From Enhygromyxa salina (GTDB lineage: Bacteria > Myxococcota_A > Polyangia > Nannocystales > Nannocystaceae): a stretch of 64,000 bases of DNA. Positions 27,739 to 36,398 of this stretch are shown piece by piece (position 1 is the stretch's first letter; each line of letters opens with the position of its first letter). The position numbers were made by a program, and so were the translations under genes. The stretch lies in contig NZ_PVNL01000135.1 of assembly GCF_002994635.1 (NCBI RefSeq), positions 310,001 to 374,000 of the forward strand, read 5' to 3'. The notes beneath the pieces were generated by a model. The model was not told the origin of the DNA, searched no databases, and worked only from the letters and a program-made list of their open reading frames with translations.

Positions 27739-27826
27739 CCCCCACAGAGACGTTGGCCCTTCGCCGACTGCAGCCGCTGACGCGTCTGGTCGCTTCGCTC
27801 CTCGGGGCCGTTCGTTCGCATCCGCA

Positions 27827-27858
27827 TGTGTGCCCCCTACGAGGGGGCTCTGCACACA
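27827..27858. terminator. Bidirectional terminator-like hairpin
   Basis: GCCCCC (27832-27837) and GGGGGC (27843-27848) pair around a TACGA loop. Outer TGTGT/ACACA arms extend the stem past a small bulge. It lies between two converging genes, so it could end both transcripts. No long T-run is present. Confidence 0.5.
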
Positions 27859-27866
27859 CGGTCCAG

Positions 27867-28625
27867 CTAGAAGCCTTCGAGCAGGCGGGTGAACTCGCCT
27901 TGGCCCATCACCACGTTGGGCAGCCCGCGATACAAGCTCCCAACATCCCGCTGCGGCCCGCCCGTGTCGTGTGGCTCGTGCGGGATGTCGGCGTTGTTGG
28001 TCGGCGGCTTCACGAACCCCGCGTCGACGGCGATCATCAGCCGGCCCGTGCACGTGCACGGGTTCTCGCGATCCACGTGGTAGCAGCGCGGCGCCAGGTA
28101 GTCCTCGATCCGCTTGCGCGCGCGCGTGAGCCGGACCCGGTACGCGCTCTCCTTGATGCCCAGCATCTCCGCCGCTTCACTCGGTGACAGCCCGGCGAGA
28201 TCCGTGAGCACGAACGACAGCCGCACGCCCGGCGGCAGACAGCCCAGCACCGAGGTCAGGCAGGTCCGCTTGAGCTCCCACAGCATCAGGTGGACCTTGG
28301 TCGGATCGTCACCCATGCCCACGTTGCTCAGATCGATCGGCCGCGTGATGTCCGAGCGCAGCACGTTGTCGAGCGACTCGAAGCTGTGATCAGAGCGACG
28401 CCCCAGGTTTTCCTCCATGGTCCGCGCCATCATCCCGAGCAGCGTGCGCGCGGGGTCGCCGTCATGGAGCAACTTCTGATCGTCGAGCTTGGCGACCTGC
28501 TGGGTGAGCTCTTCCAGGAAGCGGGCCGCGTCACGACGGGCGCCGCACATCTGGTAGGCGAAGGCGTAGAGATTGGGGAGCTCCTGGGTCAGCAGCTCGC
28601 GGACGGTCTGGGGCGGGCTCGACAT
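27867..28625 (-). CDS. ECF-like RNA polymerase sigma factor with Cys-rich tail
   Basis: This is a 252-residue protein. Residues about 10-75 resemble sigma region 2. Residues about 115-180 are region 4 with an HTH (LAGLSPSEAAEMLGIKESAY followed by RVRLTRARKRIEDYL). After region 4 comes an extra segment of about 70 residues with a Cys cluster, APRCYHVDRENPCTCTGRL, which may bind metal or sense redox state, then an unstructured tail. No adjacent anti-sigma gene is visible. It probably directs a small regulon; the tail is unusual and could be regulatory. Confidence 0.82.
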   Translation of the reverse strand: MSSPPQTVRELLTQELPNLYAFAYQMCGARRDAARFLEELTQQVAKLDDQKLLHDGDPARTLLGMMARTMEENLGRRSDHSFESLDNVLRSDITRPIDLSNVGMGDDPTKVHLMLWELKRTCLTSVLGCLPPGVRLSFVLTDLAGLSPSEAAEMLGIKESAYRVRLTRARKRIEDYLAPRCYHVDRENPCTCTGRLMIAVDAGFVKPPTNNADIPHEPHDTGGPQRDVGSLYRGLPNVVMGQGEFTRLLEGF

Positions 28626-28714
28626 GCGGAGTCCAGGCTATCACTGTTTGCTGCACCCCGACGCTCCCTTCCGTTCAGGCGTCCTGGCCCGCGCCGAAAC
28701 AACTCTGGGCCGCG

Positions 28715-29671
28715 TCAGTGGGACAGCCGCGCATCCACGGCGTCCCAAAATTTTGCCTGCATGGTCGCGTCGCCCTCGAGCTCGTTGAGGCGGTTGATCT
28801 CTTGCATGCCGGTCGGGCTGGTCACATTGATCTCGGTCAGGTACGGGCCGATCACGTCGAGCCCGACGAACAGCTGGCCACGATCGCGCAGCCACGGGCC
28901 CACGATCGAGCAGATGTACCACTCGCGCTCGGTCAGCTCGGTCGCCACCCCCTGGCCGCCCGCGTGGAAGTTGTCGCGCAGCTCACCCGACGCCGGGACC
29001 CGCAGCACCGCCCCGATCGGCTCGCCCTCGATCAGCAAGATCCGCTTGTCGCCCGCGCTGGCCTCGGGGATGAACTGCTGCGCCACTGTCCAGCGGGTCT
29101 CGTCCGCGGTCGCGATCTCGAGCACGGTCGAGAGGTTGGGATCGCCGCGCTTGGCCTGCAGGATCTCACGGCCGCCGTAGCCCAACAGCGGCTTGACGAT
29201 CATTTTGCCGCCCATGTCGTCGAGCGCCGCACGAAGATCCGGGATGCTCCGAAGCAGCCGGGTGTCCGGGATCAGCTGGGGAAACTCGAGCATGCTGAGC
29301 TTCTCGTTGAGGTCGCGCAGCCCCCCGGGGTTGTTGAGCACCAGGGTCCCGGCCCGATCCAGGATCCACGTCGCCGCGATGAAGCTCGGATCGACCGGGG
29401 GATCCTTGCGCATGAACACCACCGCGAACGAGCTCAGCGGCCGGGCGTTGGGCTCGCCGCGATCGACCATGGGCGCGAGCGGCTCGTCACTCGCGGGTCC
29501 CAGCCGGCGAGCTCGCGCCCACGCCACGCTGCCCGACAGCGACAACCCATCGAGGGTCACGTAGTGAGGTTGGTGACCGCGGCGCAGGGCCTCCGTGATC
29601 ATCACGTAGCTGGTGTCGGCGCGGGGGTTGATCAGCGAGAGCGGGTCGAGAACGAACAGGACGTCGGCCAT
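28715..29671 (-). CDS. gshB: Glutathione synthetase
   Basis: This is a 318-residue ATP-grasp enzyme of the prokaryotic GshB type. The N-terminal substrate domain begins MADVLFVLDPLSLINPRADTS. The ATP-grasp core has GGKMIVKPLLGYGGREI (nucleotide-binding Lys and glycine loop) and GLDVIGPYLTEINVTSPTG (metal and phosphate-binding residues). It joins gamma-glutamylcysteine and glycine in the cytoplasm. Its length matches the family. The first Met of the open frame is not used because about 49 codons of shadow sequence precede this ATG. No gshA is in the window. Confidence 0.93.
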   Translation of the reverse strand: MADVLFVLDPLSLINPRADTSYVMITEALRRGHQPHYVTLDGLSLSGSVAWARARRLGPASDEPLAPMVDRGEPNARPLSSFAVVFMRKDPPVDPSFIAATWILDRAGTLVLNNPGGLRDLNEKLSMLEFPQLIPDTRLLRSIPDLRAALDDMGGKMIVKPLLGYGGREILQAKRGDPNLSTVLEIATADETRWTVAQQFIPEASAGDKRILLIEGEPIGAVLRVPASGELRDNFHAGGQGVATELTEREWYICSIVGPWLRDRGQLFVGLDVIGPYLTEINVTSPTGMQEINRLNELEGDATMQAKFWDAVDARLSH

Positions 29672-29847
29672 CGGCGCCAAGGTACTTCGAAAACCGGGCC
29701 GCGCCGTGGGTGGGCCTGTGGGCAGATCTGTGGACGACCTGTGGATGACTCGCACGCACCCCGCACCACAATTCGCGCGCCCCCGTGATCGCGACCTGAG
29801 CACTTGCTCCGGTCCCAATCCGGCGGGTAGTTGTGCCCGCGCTCGGG

Positions 29848-29872
29848 CTTGGCCAAGATCTCTAAATCTTGG
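29848..29872 (+). promoter_or_regulatory. Operator-like inverted repeats before the MerR-TPR operon
   Basis: CCAAGAT (29853-29859) is inverted as ATCTTGG (29866-29872) with a 6-bp spacer, and overlaps a 10-bp palindrome CTTGGCCAAG (29848-29857). They sit 36-60 bp before the GTG start of the next gene, a suitable place for a repressor or MerR-type regulator. Confidence 0.45.
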
Positions 29873-29898
29873 GGGACCTGGGTTTGGCCAGGCATACT
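29869..29898 (+). promoter_or_regulatory. Candidate promoter of the MerR-TPR operon
   Basis: TTGGGG (29869-29874) and CATACT (29893-29898) are 18 bp apart. The -10 box ends 10 bases before the GTG start at 29909, so the message would have almost no leader. Both hexamers are imperfect and overlap the operator-like repeat. Confidence 0.3.
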
Positions 29899-29908
29899 TG
29901 TAGGGCCT

Positions 29909-30424
29909 GTGACTACACCTGATCCCAAATCTGCAGCGGCGCTCGCCCGCGAGCTCCTACAGCCGACCTGGCCCCGGGTTCGACGCATCCCCCTGATCCG
30001 TCGGGAGGTGCGCGAGTCGTTGTCGGACAACGCGCTCGAGATCCTGTTTTGCTCGGCCGAGCTGTTGATCGAGGGCGACCGCGACCTCGAGACCCGGCCC
30101 TCGCTGAGCGACGCCGAGCGCGTCTACGCCACGGTCATGTTGACCCTGGACCTGTCGCGCAGCGCGGCGCTGCTGCGCGAGCGCCCCGACGAGGCCACCG
30201 CCGAGCGCGTCGCGGAGCTGATGCGCGGCAGCGACGAGGTCCGTCGGCGCCTGATCGAGCTCGCGCGCCCCAAGCTCGCCGAGCTGTTCGACGCGGCGCC
30301 GCGCTCGCTGAGGATCGAGCTGCTCCCGGTCGTGCGAGTGTCCGGCGCACGAATTTTGATCGACGGCGACGCAGTCGTCTCGCTACGATCCCCCATCAAG
30401 AAGGTGTACGAGGTGCACGGATGA
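29909..30424 (+). CDS. Small helical protein coupled to MerR-TPR regulator
   Basis: This 171-residue, mostly helical protein has a charged N-terminal half (RRIPLIRREVRESLSDNALEI) and a C-terminal beta segment (RIELLPVVRVSGARILIDGD). It has no signal peptide and no membrane helix, so it is cytoplasmic. A GTG at 29909 is the best start (VTTPDPKSAAALARELL). The stop overlaps the ATG of the next gene by 4 nt, indicating translational coupling and a likely functional link. I do not recognise the family. Confidence 0.75.
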   Translation: MTTPDPKSAAALARELLQPTWPRVRRIPLIRREVRESLSDNALEILFCSAELLIEGDRDLETRPSLSDAERVYATVMLTLDLSRSAALLRERPDEATAERVAELMRGSDEVRRRLIELARPKLAELFDAAPRSLRIELLPVVRVSGARILIDGDAVVSLRSPIKKVYEVHG

Positions 30425-31446
30425 ACGAGGCCCACGACCAACTCGAGCTGAACGAGGCTGGCTCCGAGCCCGGCACCGAGCATCACTACACCGTGGCCGA
30501 GGTCGCGCGCCTGTTCGAGCTGCCCGAGAGCCGGGTCCGCTACTGGTCGCAGACCGGCTTCATCTCGCCCTCGGCCCGCAACGGGGCCCGGCGCTTCTAC
30601 ACCTTCAAGGATCTGATCTCGATCAAGGTCGCCAAGGAGCTGCTCGACGCTGGGCTGCCGCTTCAGCGGGTTCGTCGAAGCCTCGACGCCCTGCGTGGCC
30701 ACCTGCCCCGGGTCGACGCTCCGCTCGCGCGCCTGCGGATCCGCAGCGACTGCGACCGGATCTTGGTCGAGGACGGCGACAACACCTTCGAGGCCACCAC
30801 CGGTCAGCTGCTGCTCGACTTCGACCTCGAGAAGCTGCGCGATCACGTCGCCGAGGTCCTGACCTTGCCGTGGGTCGAGGGCAAAGACCCCGATCGCCGC
30901 GCCCCCGCGCTGGGCTCGACCAGCTCCTACGAGGCGTTTCAAGCCGGGCTCGCCGCCGAAGAGCAGTGGGACGGGGTCACCCTGGGCGCCCCCGAGTTCC
31001 TGGCCGCGCTCAGTCACTACGAGCAGGCCGTCGAGCTCGACCCCAGCTTCGCGGCCGCGTGGACCAACCTCGGCAGCTTGCTGGCGTTCACCACCGAGAT
31101 CGACCGCGCGCGCGACTGCTTTGACCAGGCCCTGCGCAGCGATCCCGATCAGCCCGAGGCCCAGTGCAACCTGGCCGAGCTGGCCCTGCGCAGCGGCGAT
31201 TTCGTGCTCGCGATCGGCGGCTTTCGTCAGGTCCTGCGCAACGACCCGGATCAGCTAGAGGCTCACTATGGGCTCGCGCGAGCGCTGCTCGAGGTCGGCG
31301 GCAAGGGTCAGGCGCTGGCCCACCTCGAGCGGTTCTGCGGACAGGTCGAGCGGCTGCCAAAGAGCGAGCGCAACGCGGAGCTCAAGCGACGCAAGCGACA
31401 GGTCGAGCAGGTGATCAAGCTGCTCCGCAAAGAGCTCGCCCAGTAG
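30421..31446 (+). CDS. MerR-type HTH regulator fused to TPR domain
   Basis: This 341-residue protein has an N-terminal MerR-like winged helix (YTVAEVARLFELPESRVRYW then FYTFKDLISIKVAKELLDAG). A middle section with FDLEKLRDHVAEVL follows. The C-terminus has about three TPR units (ALSHYEQAVELDPSFAAAWTNL, ARDCFDQALRSDPDQPEAQCNL, AIGGFRQVLRNDPDQLEAHY). The TPRs likely bind a partner protein, possibly the small helical protein coupled upstream. MerR-family dimers distort promoter DNA with a long spacer. The ligand is unknown, as no metal-binding Cys are seen. Confidence 0.9.
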   Translation: MNEAHDQLELNEAGSEPGTEHHYTVAEVARLFELPESRVRYWSQTGFISPSARNGARRFYTFKDLISIKVAKELLDAGLPLQRVRRSLDALRGHLPRVDAPLARLRIRSDCDRILVEDGDNTFEATTGQLLLDFDLEKLRDHVAEVLTLPWVEGKDPDRRAPALGSTSSYEAFQAGLAAEEQWDGVTLGAPEFLAALSHYEQAVELDPSFAAAWTNLGSLLAFTTEIDRARDCFDQALRSDPDQPEAQCNLAELALRSGDFVLAIGGFRQVLRNDPDQLEAHYGLARALLEVGGKGQALAHLERFCGQVERLPKSERNAELKRRKRQVEQVIKLLRKELAQ

Positions 31447-31524
31447 CAGCAGGCCACACCTGCGCAACGCACCGTCGACATTGCCCCAGCGATGTGCGAC
31501 GGTTTTATCGTTGGACCGGTGACG

Positions 31525-32889
31525 ATGATGTTGACGCGCAGACGTTGGATCCCCGCGGTGTTGTTGCTCCCCATGGCGATCGCGTGCTCGGTCGACGCGA
31601 CCGACAGCGACGGCCTGACCTTCAACGGCGAGGGCGCCAGCGCCGCGGGCACCACCGGGGACGGCGACGGCGACACCGCAGACCAGGGCGACGGCGACGC
31701 AGACCAGGGCGACGGTGACGGCGACCCTGCGGGCGACGGCGACGCAGACGCAGACGGCGGCACGATCTTCGACGTGATCCCCGAAGACACCGGCGACGGC
31801 GACGTTGGCGAGTGCTGCGGCGAGGCCGAGTTCAGCTACATCTGGATCGCCAACAGCAGCCAGAGCACGGTCAGCAAGGTCAACACCCGGACCATGATGG
31901 AAGAGGGTCGCTACCTGACCAAGGCCGACGCCAACGGCAACCCCTCGCGAACCTCGGTCAGCGTCGACGGCCGCGCCGTCGCGGTCGCCAATCGCCGCGG
32001 CGGCATCATCAAGATCTGGGCGCGCGCGGACGACTGCGCCGGCCCCAACACCTCGACCGGGCCCAACGACGTCAAGCCCTGGGGCCAGGACGACTGCGTG
32101 GCCTGGTACACCGACTTCCCGCAGGCCGCGAGCCAGCGCCCGGTCGCGTGGACGACTGGGGTGATGGACGAGGTCACCTGCGAATGGAGCGATCAAAAGA
32201 TCTGGACCGCCGAAGGCCGCGGCGGCAACGGCGGGGCGTTTTGTAGTGACGACCGGATCTACGTGCACCGCCTCGACGGCGACACCGGTGAGATCGAGGA
32301 CACGATCGAGCTCATGTACCCGTGCACGACCTTTGGCGTGTATGGTGGGGTCGTCGACGCCAACAATGACTTTTGGATCACGCGGTTGTTCGAGGGCAGC
32401 CCCGGCGGCCTGCGCATCGACTTTGACACGTTGACCCACACCGAGATGGGGTCGTTCTACGGCTACGGGATCGCCGTTGATCACCAGGGCAAGATCTGGG
32501 GCGGCACCGGTGTGCCCGGCAAGTGGGACCCCAACCTCAACAGTTGGACGAGCATCAATGGCTCGATCATGAACTCCGGGGTTGGTCTCGCCGAGGACAA
32601 GCAGGGCCGCATGTGGGTCGGCATCAACGGCGGCATTCAGGCCTTCGACGCCGAGTCCATGGCGTTCGGGCCCCAGGTGCTGTTTCCGAACGAGACGATC
32701 CAGTCGAAGGGGATCAGCGTCGACGTGGATGGGTATATCTGGGCGATCCCTGATAATCAAAGTCGGGCGTATCGGGTTGACCCGGATGATCTCAGCTTTC
32801 AGTCGATCAGTGGGTTTGTTGGGGCGTATACGTATTCGGACATGACCGGCGGCTCGCTGTACAACGTGGCTTGTAATCCGCCGGCTTAG
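31525..32889 (+). CDS. Beta-propeller lipoprotein with Gly-Asp linker
   Basis: This 454-residue lipoprotein has a lipobox (LLPMAIAC) after an N-terminal signal. An acidic GDGDGDTADQGDGDADQ-type linker of about 50 residues follows. A repeated propeller then has blades such as YIWIANSSQSTVSKVN, GRMWVGINGGIQAFDAES and GYIWAIPDNQSRAYRVD, similar to NHL or virginiamycin-lyase-like propellers. It is expected to be anchored outside the cytoplasm. The start is the ATG that gives a normal signal peptide length. No catalytic motif is seen; it may bind polymers or ligands. Confidence 0.82.
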   Translation: MMLTRRRWIPAVLLLPMAIACSVDATDSDGLTFNGEGASAAGTTGDGDGDTADQGDGDADQGDGDGDPAGDGDADADGGTIFDVIPEDTGDGDVGECCGEAEFSYIWIANSSQSTVSKVNTRTMMEEGRYLTKADANGNPSRTSVSVDGRAVAVANRRGGIIKIWARADDCAGPNTSTGPNDVKPWGQDDCVAWYTDFPQAASQRPVAWTTGVMDEVTCEWSDQKIWTAEGRGGNGGAFCSDDRIYVHRLDGDTGEIEDTIELMYPCTTFGVYGGVVDANNDFWITRLFEGSPGGLRIDFDTLTHTEMGSFYGYGIAVDHQGKIWGGTGVPGKWDPNLNSWTSINGSIMNSGVGLAEDKQGRMWVGINGGIQAFDAESMAFGPQVLFPNETIQSKGISVDVDGYIWAIPDNQSRAYRVDPDDLSFQSISGFVGAYTYSDMTGGSLYNVACNPPA

Positions 32890-32951
32890 GTGCTCAGCTT
32901 GATTTCGCGCCGGAGGGGCACGACCGGACGGGCCGTGTCGCACATCGACCG

Positions 32952-32979
32952 CGCCAAGCGCCTTCAGCCCGGCTTGGCG
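32952..32979. terminator. Hairpin downstream of the propeller gene
   Basis: CGCCAAGC (32952-32959) and GCTTGGCG (32972-32979) form an 8-bp stem with a 12-nt loop, about 60 bp after the stop. No T-run follows, so it is a weak terminator candidate. Confidence 0.35.
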
Positions 32980-33078
32980 TGGGCTGGCACGCGTGTCGTC
33001 GCCAGCACTGTTTTGCTCCCGATGCGCTCGTGAGTTCTTCGCCTGGACGCTCGGAGCCGGCCGGAGTACGATCGCCAT

Positions 33079-33288
33079 GTGCCAACCCGAGAACGAATCC
33101 TCGCGCTTGTCGGTGTCGAGGCCCAGACACCACTGGCGCTGATCCGGACGCTCGAGAGGGGTCCACAGCCCGTTCGAGACGTACGGACCACCCTTCTACA
33201 ACTCATGAACGACGGCTCAGTGGAGTTCGGCATCGACGGCAAAATTAGGCCGGCGGAGCCAATGCCGGCAGCGCGCGCGACCGCATGA
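33079..33288 (+). CDS. Small winged-helix-like protein before the dGTPase
   Basis: This 69-residue protein starts at a GTG. The helix-turn-helix-like stretch is PTRERILALVGVEAQTPLAL, then VRDVRTTLLQLMNDGSVEFG with a beta hairpin (DGKIRPAEPM), a winged-helix-like layout. The stop is one base before the dGTPase ATG, so they form one transcription unit. It may be a repressor or regulatory partner of the hydrolase. It is short, so the call relies on the context. Confidence 0.6.
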   Translation: MPTRERILALVGVEAQTPLALIRTLERGPQPVRDVRTTLLQLMNDGSVEFGIDGKIRPAEPMPAARATA

Positions 33289-33289
33289 C

Positions 33290-34570
33290 ATGCGAGACGA
33301 ACGCCGGCACGGCCTGATCAAGCGTGACGATCAGCGATCCGCAGGAGCGAGCGACAGAGACCGGATACTTCATAGTTCCGCGCTGCGACGGCTGGCGGGA
33401 GTCACTCAGGTCGTTGCACCCGAAGAGGGTCATGTCTTTCACAACCGTCTAACTCACTCCCTCAAGGTCGGCCAGATCGGTCGCCGCCTTGCGGAACATG
33501 TCCAGACACGCTTCCCCGACGCCGTACGAGCGCTCGGAGGTCTTGACCCCGAAGTCGTGGAGGCAGCTGGGTTTGCACATGATCTCGGGCATCCCCCTTT
33601 CGGTCATGTGACAGAGAAAGAGTTGCACAGGCTATGCCGCGAACAGGGGCTAGACGCCGGCTACGAGGGTAACGCGCAGTCTTTTCGTATTCTGGCCAAG
33701 CTCGCCGTTAGGTCGGAGAACTATGCGGGTCTCAACCTCTCGCGGGCGACGTTGAACGCCGTGCTCAAATACCCCTGGCAATACGCGTCAATCGGCAAAC
33801 ACAGGAAGAAGTGGGGTGCCTACCCGGAGGAGAAGGATGATTTTGAGTTCGCTCGGCGCAACACTCACAGCGACCGGACCCTCGAAGCCGAGTTGATGAA
33901 TTTTGCCGATGATGTCGCCTACTCCATCCACGACGCCGAGGATTTCTATCGGGCTGGACTGATCCCAATGGAGTTCCTGGTGTCCGATGGGCCCGAGATC
34001 GACCGAGTGATCAAACGAGTACAGGAGAGGACCGGCTTTACGCAGCAACAATTGGTCGTCGCGTGGGAGTCGGCGCTGCCGTTTGCATTCGACCGCCGGT
34101 ACACGGGCACCGCTACCCACCGCTCAGCAGTCCGGAGTTGGACATCCCAGATGATCCAGCGCTATGTGCAGGCAGTCGACGTGAGCGTGAACGATGGCCG
34201 GCCAGCATTCACGGTTCCGGCCAACATTCGCCACGAGATCGAGTTGCTCAAGGGCCTAACGTGGGAATACGTGATAGAGAGCCCGACACTGGCGACCCAA
34301 CAGATGGGACATCGCAAGATTATTCGTGGCCTGTTCGAGGCATACCTGGAGGCTGTATCTACCCGTCCGGCTGTGCTCCCGCCCCGGTTTCAGGACTACC
34401 TCAGTGGAGCGCTCGCTGATCAAGTCTACGGCCCGCTGGACCAAAAGCAACGCCAGGTCCGAACGGTAGCGGACATCATCGCCAACATGACCGACACCGA
34501 GGCGCTGCGCATGTATCGGCGTCTGCACGGGTTCTCACCCGGCTCGTTGGCCGAGATCGCTCCGATGTAG
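33290..34570 (+). CDS. dGTPase-like HD-domain triphosphohydrolase
   Basis: This 426-residue protein has a hydrolase core: RDRILHSSALRRLAGVTQV, FHNRLTHSLKV (H51 and H56), FAHDLGHPPFGH with the metal-binding H97-D98, then MNFADDVAYSIHDAEDF. It matches dGTP triphosphohydrolases (Dgt/SAMHD1 type), which cut dNTPs to nucleosides and triphosphate. The DNA is visibly lower in GC than its neighbours, suggesting transfer. Some dGTPases deplete dNTPs against phage; others are housekeeping. A wHTH-like ORF sits one base upstream. Confidence 0.88.
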   Translation: MRDERRHGLIKRDDQRSAGASDRDRILHSSALRRLAGVTQVVAPEEGHVFHNRLTHSLKVGQIGRRLAEHVQTRFPDAVRALGGLDPEVVEAAGFAHDLGHPPFGHVTEKELHRLCREQGLDAGYEGNAQSFRILAKLAVRSENYAGLNLSRATLNAVLKYPWQYASIGKHRKKWGAYPEEKDDFEFARRNTHSDRTLEAELMNFADDVAYSIHDAEDFYRAGLIPMEFLVSDGPEIDRVIKRVQERTGFTQQQLVVAWESALPFAFDRRYTGTATHRSAVRSWTSQMIQRYVQAVDVSVNDGRPAFTVPANIRHEIELLKGLTWEYVIESPTLATQQMGHRKIIRGLFEAYLEAVSTRPAVLPPRFQDYLSGALADQVYGPLDQKQRQVRTVADIIANMTDTEALRMYRRLHGFSPGSLAEIAPM

Positions 34571-34695
34571 GCTCGTTTCCCGCGTCACACCCCTTCACCG
34601 CGGCGACGTGGGCTCGTCATCAGGCCCCACTGTCCGCACCGTGTTGTGCCTAACGTGGCATCGACGCTGAAGACGAGGCGCTCGGCTGGAGTCGC

Positions 34696-36090
34696 TCAGT
34701 TCCAGCGAGCGAACACGCTGCGCCGGGGATTGCTAGCGAAGCTACCGGTGACCAGCTCCCCGGTGGGACCGACCGTCAGCCCACGCAGCAGCGGCGGGTG
34801 AAACAAGCCCTCAACGTCGTCCTTGCCCATCACACCCACGCACAGTGGGTTCAGCTCAGAGTCCAGGCGCAGCACGAAGGTCTTGCGCTCGTTGTCTTCC
34901 CCCCACAGCGTCCCCGCCACGCCGAGGCCGTCGGGCGTGATGACCAGCTGCGTAGCCTCGACGTTCGTGGCCTCGCCCAGATCGTCGGGGAGCAGCTGGA
35001 TCAGGTCACCAAACGCCAGGCTGTCGAGCTGCTGCCCACTGTCGCGCTCGACCACCGCCAAGAACGACGAGGTCTCGTTCGCCCCGACGCTGTAGAGCGC
35101 GACGAGCGAGTCGGTGTCGAGCTGCGCGAGGGCGTGGGGCGTGAACGGGTCGCCGGTCGCGAGACTGACCAGCTGCGTGGTCGCGGTGCTTGGCGGCTCG
35201 AAGCGAAGGATCTGCAGCTCACCGCCGCCGCTCGAGTCGGCCACGAGCACGTCGATCAGACCACCACTCATGACCACCCCGCGCGTGGCGACGTCGACAA
35301 GATCAAGCTCCGGCGCCACCGACCACAGCACCGCGCCAGTGTCCGGATCGAACGCGATGAGCTCGAGCCCGAGCGCGCCAAAGCTGCCGATCTGCCCCAC
35401 GGCCAGCAGCGCCGCGCCAGTGTGCAGGAGCGAGGTGTAGGCGCCACCATCACCACGATGGTGGGTCCAGCGCAGGTCACCGCTGAGCCCGTCGAGCGCG
35501 GCCACGATCGCGTCTTCGAACACCATGTTGGCGTTGGTGCGGCCGCCGATGAACAGGTCCGCGAGGTCGTCTTGAACGATCACCAGCGGGTCGTCGCGGT
35601 GATCCGCCCAGGACACGTAGCGCTCCCACTCGAGCACGCCGGTCGCGGACCAGCTGCGAAACCATGCGTCGACGTTGACCTCGTCGTTGCCCGCGCCGAT
35701 GACCGGGTTGACGCTCACGAAGCCGCCGTCGGACCGACCGCCGATCGGCGTGTTGCCGAGGTGGCCGTGGGTCGGGGTGGTGTCGAGGTGCGTCCACGTG
35801 CGCTCGCACTCGGGCGGATCGAGCGGCTCGGGCGGCTCGGGCTCGCCTGTGTCGGTCTCGGTCTCGATCCAATCGTCGCTCGAGTCGGTGTCCGTGCCCG
35901 GGTCGGGGTTGGCGGAGCTGGCGCTGGAGGATGCAGGATCGTCGCTGGAGGTCGCTGTCTCGCTGCCGAACCCGGTGCCCGTGTCGCCGAAGCTGCTGCC
36001 GTCGAAGGCGAACCCACCCGGGCCACACCCGAGCGCTCCGGTCGCTATCAACATCACAGAAACCCTCCAAGCAGTCGTTGACGCACGCAT
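34696..36090 (-). CDS. Beta-propeller lipoprotein (PQQ-like)
   Basis: This 464-residue lipoprotein has a signal peptide and lipobox (ATGALGC). A long Ser/Thr/Asp-rich linker follows with Asp-Thr runs (TDTDSSDDW and ETETDTGEPEPPEP). A C-terminal region then has about seven repeats of the type DGLSGDLRWTHHRGDGGAY and FDPDTGAVLWSVAPELDL, as in PQQ-like propellers. It is probably anchored at the cell surface and binds or scaffolds something. No enzyme site is seen. Confidence 0.8.
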   Translation of the reverse strand: MRASTTAWRVSVMLIATGALGCGPGGFAFDGSSFGDTGTGFGSETATSSDDPASSSASSANPDPGTDTDSSDDWIETETDTGEPEPPEPLDPPECERTWTHLDTTPTHGHLGNTPIGGRSDGGFVSVNPVIGAGNDEVNVDAWFRSWSATGVLEWERYVSWADHRDDPLVIVQDDLADLFIGGRTNANMVFEDAIVAALDGLSGDLRWTHHRGDGGAYTSLLHTGAALLAVGQIGSFGALGLELIAFDPDTGAVLWSVAPELDLVDVATRGVVMSGGLIDVLVADSSGGGELQILRFEPPSTATTQLVSLATGDPFTPHALAQLDTDSLVALYSVGANETSSFLAVVERDSGQQLDSLAFGDLIQLLPDDLGEATNVEATQLVITPDGLGVAGTLWGEDNERKTFVLRLDSELNPLCVGVMGKDDVEGLFHPPLLRGLTVGPTGELVTGSFASNPRRSVFARWN

Positions 36091-36398
36091 GATCTGACCC
36101 GCTCAATAGTGCGTGCGCGCGGCCCGACGTGCACGCTCGTATTTTCACGGCTCAGGTTCGCTACCAAAACGGAGTCTGGACGCATGGAGGACTGCGAGCG
36201 GGTGTGCGGCGGTGGAGCAGGCGAAAAGCGCGCGGCGGTGAGGGCGGGAGGCGAGCGGGCTCGGCTTGGCCAACTGAATCGATCGCCGCCCCCGAGCGCG
36301 CAAAATTGAGGCCATGGTTGTCAGGCCTCACGCGTGGCTCATCTTGATGCCACGCGGCGCGTCGACCTGCGTCGCCCCCACACGAGACGCACCAGCCA
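36091..36398. other. Intergenic region with a hairpin
   Basis: This 308-bp gap lies between diverging genes. An 8-bp perfect stem (36331-36338 with 36349-36356, loop TCATCTTGAT) sits 43 bp before the persulfide-dioxygenase-like gene. I see no coding frame with a family signature. Confidence 0.5.
36331..36356 (+). promoter_or_regulatory. Inverted repeat upstream of the MBL/rhodanese gene
   Basis: CGCGTGGC (36331-36338) is inverted as GCCACGCG (36349-36356) around a 10-nt loop. The position suggests an operator or leader hairpin controlling the gene at 36399. No known regulator fits by eye. Confidence 0.35.

Noticed and set aside
26257..28059. A 600-codon minus-strand frame
   Set aside because: It runs antisense to the glycosyltransferase at 26479-27738 and has no domain-like segments.
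31255..33078. A 607-codon minus-strand frame
   Set aside because: It is antisense to the beta-propeller lipoprotein and the MerR-TPR gene and has biased Val/Asp/His composition.
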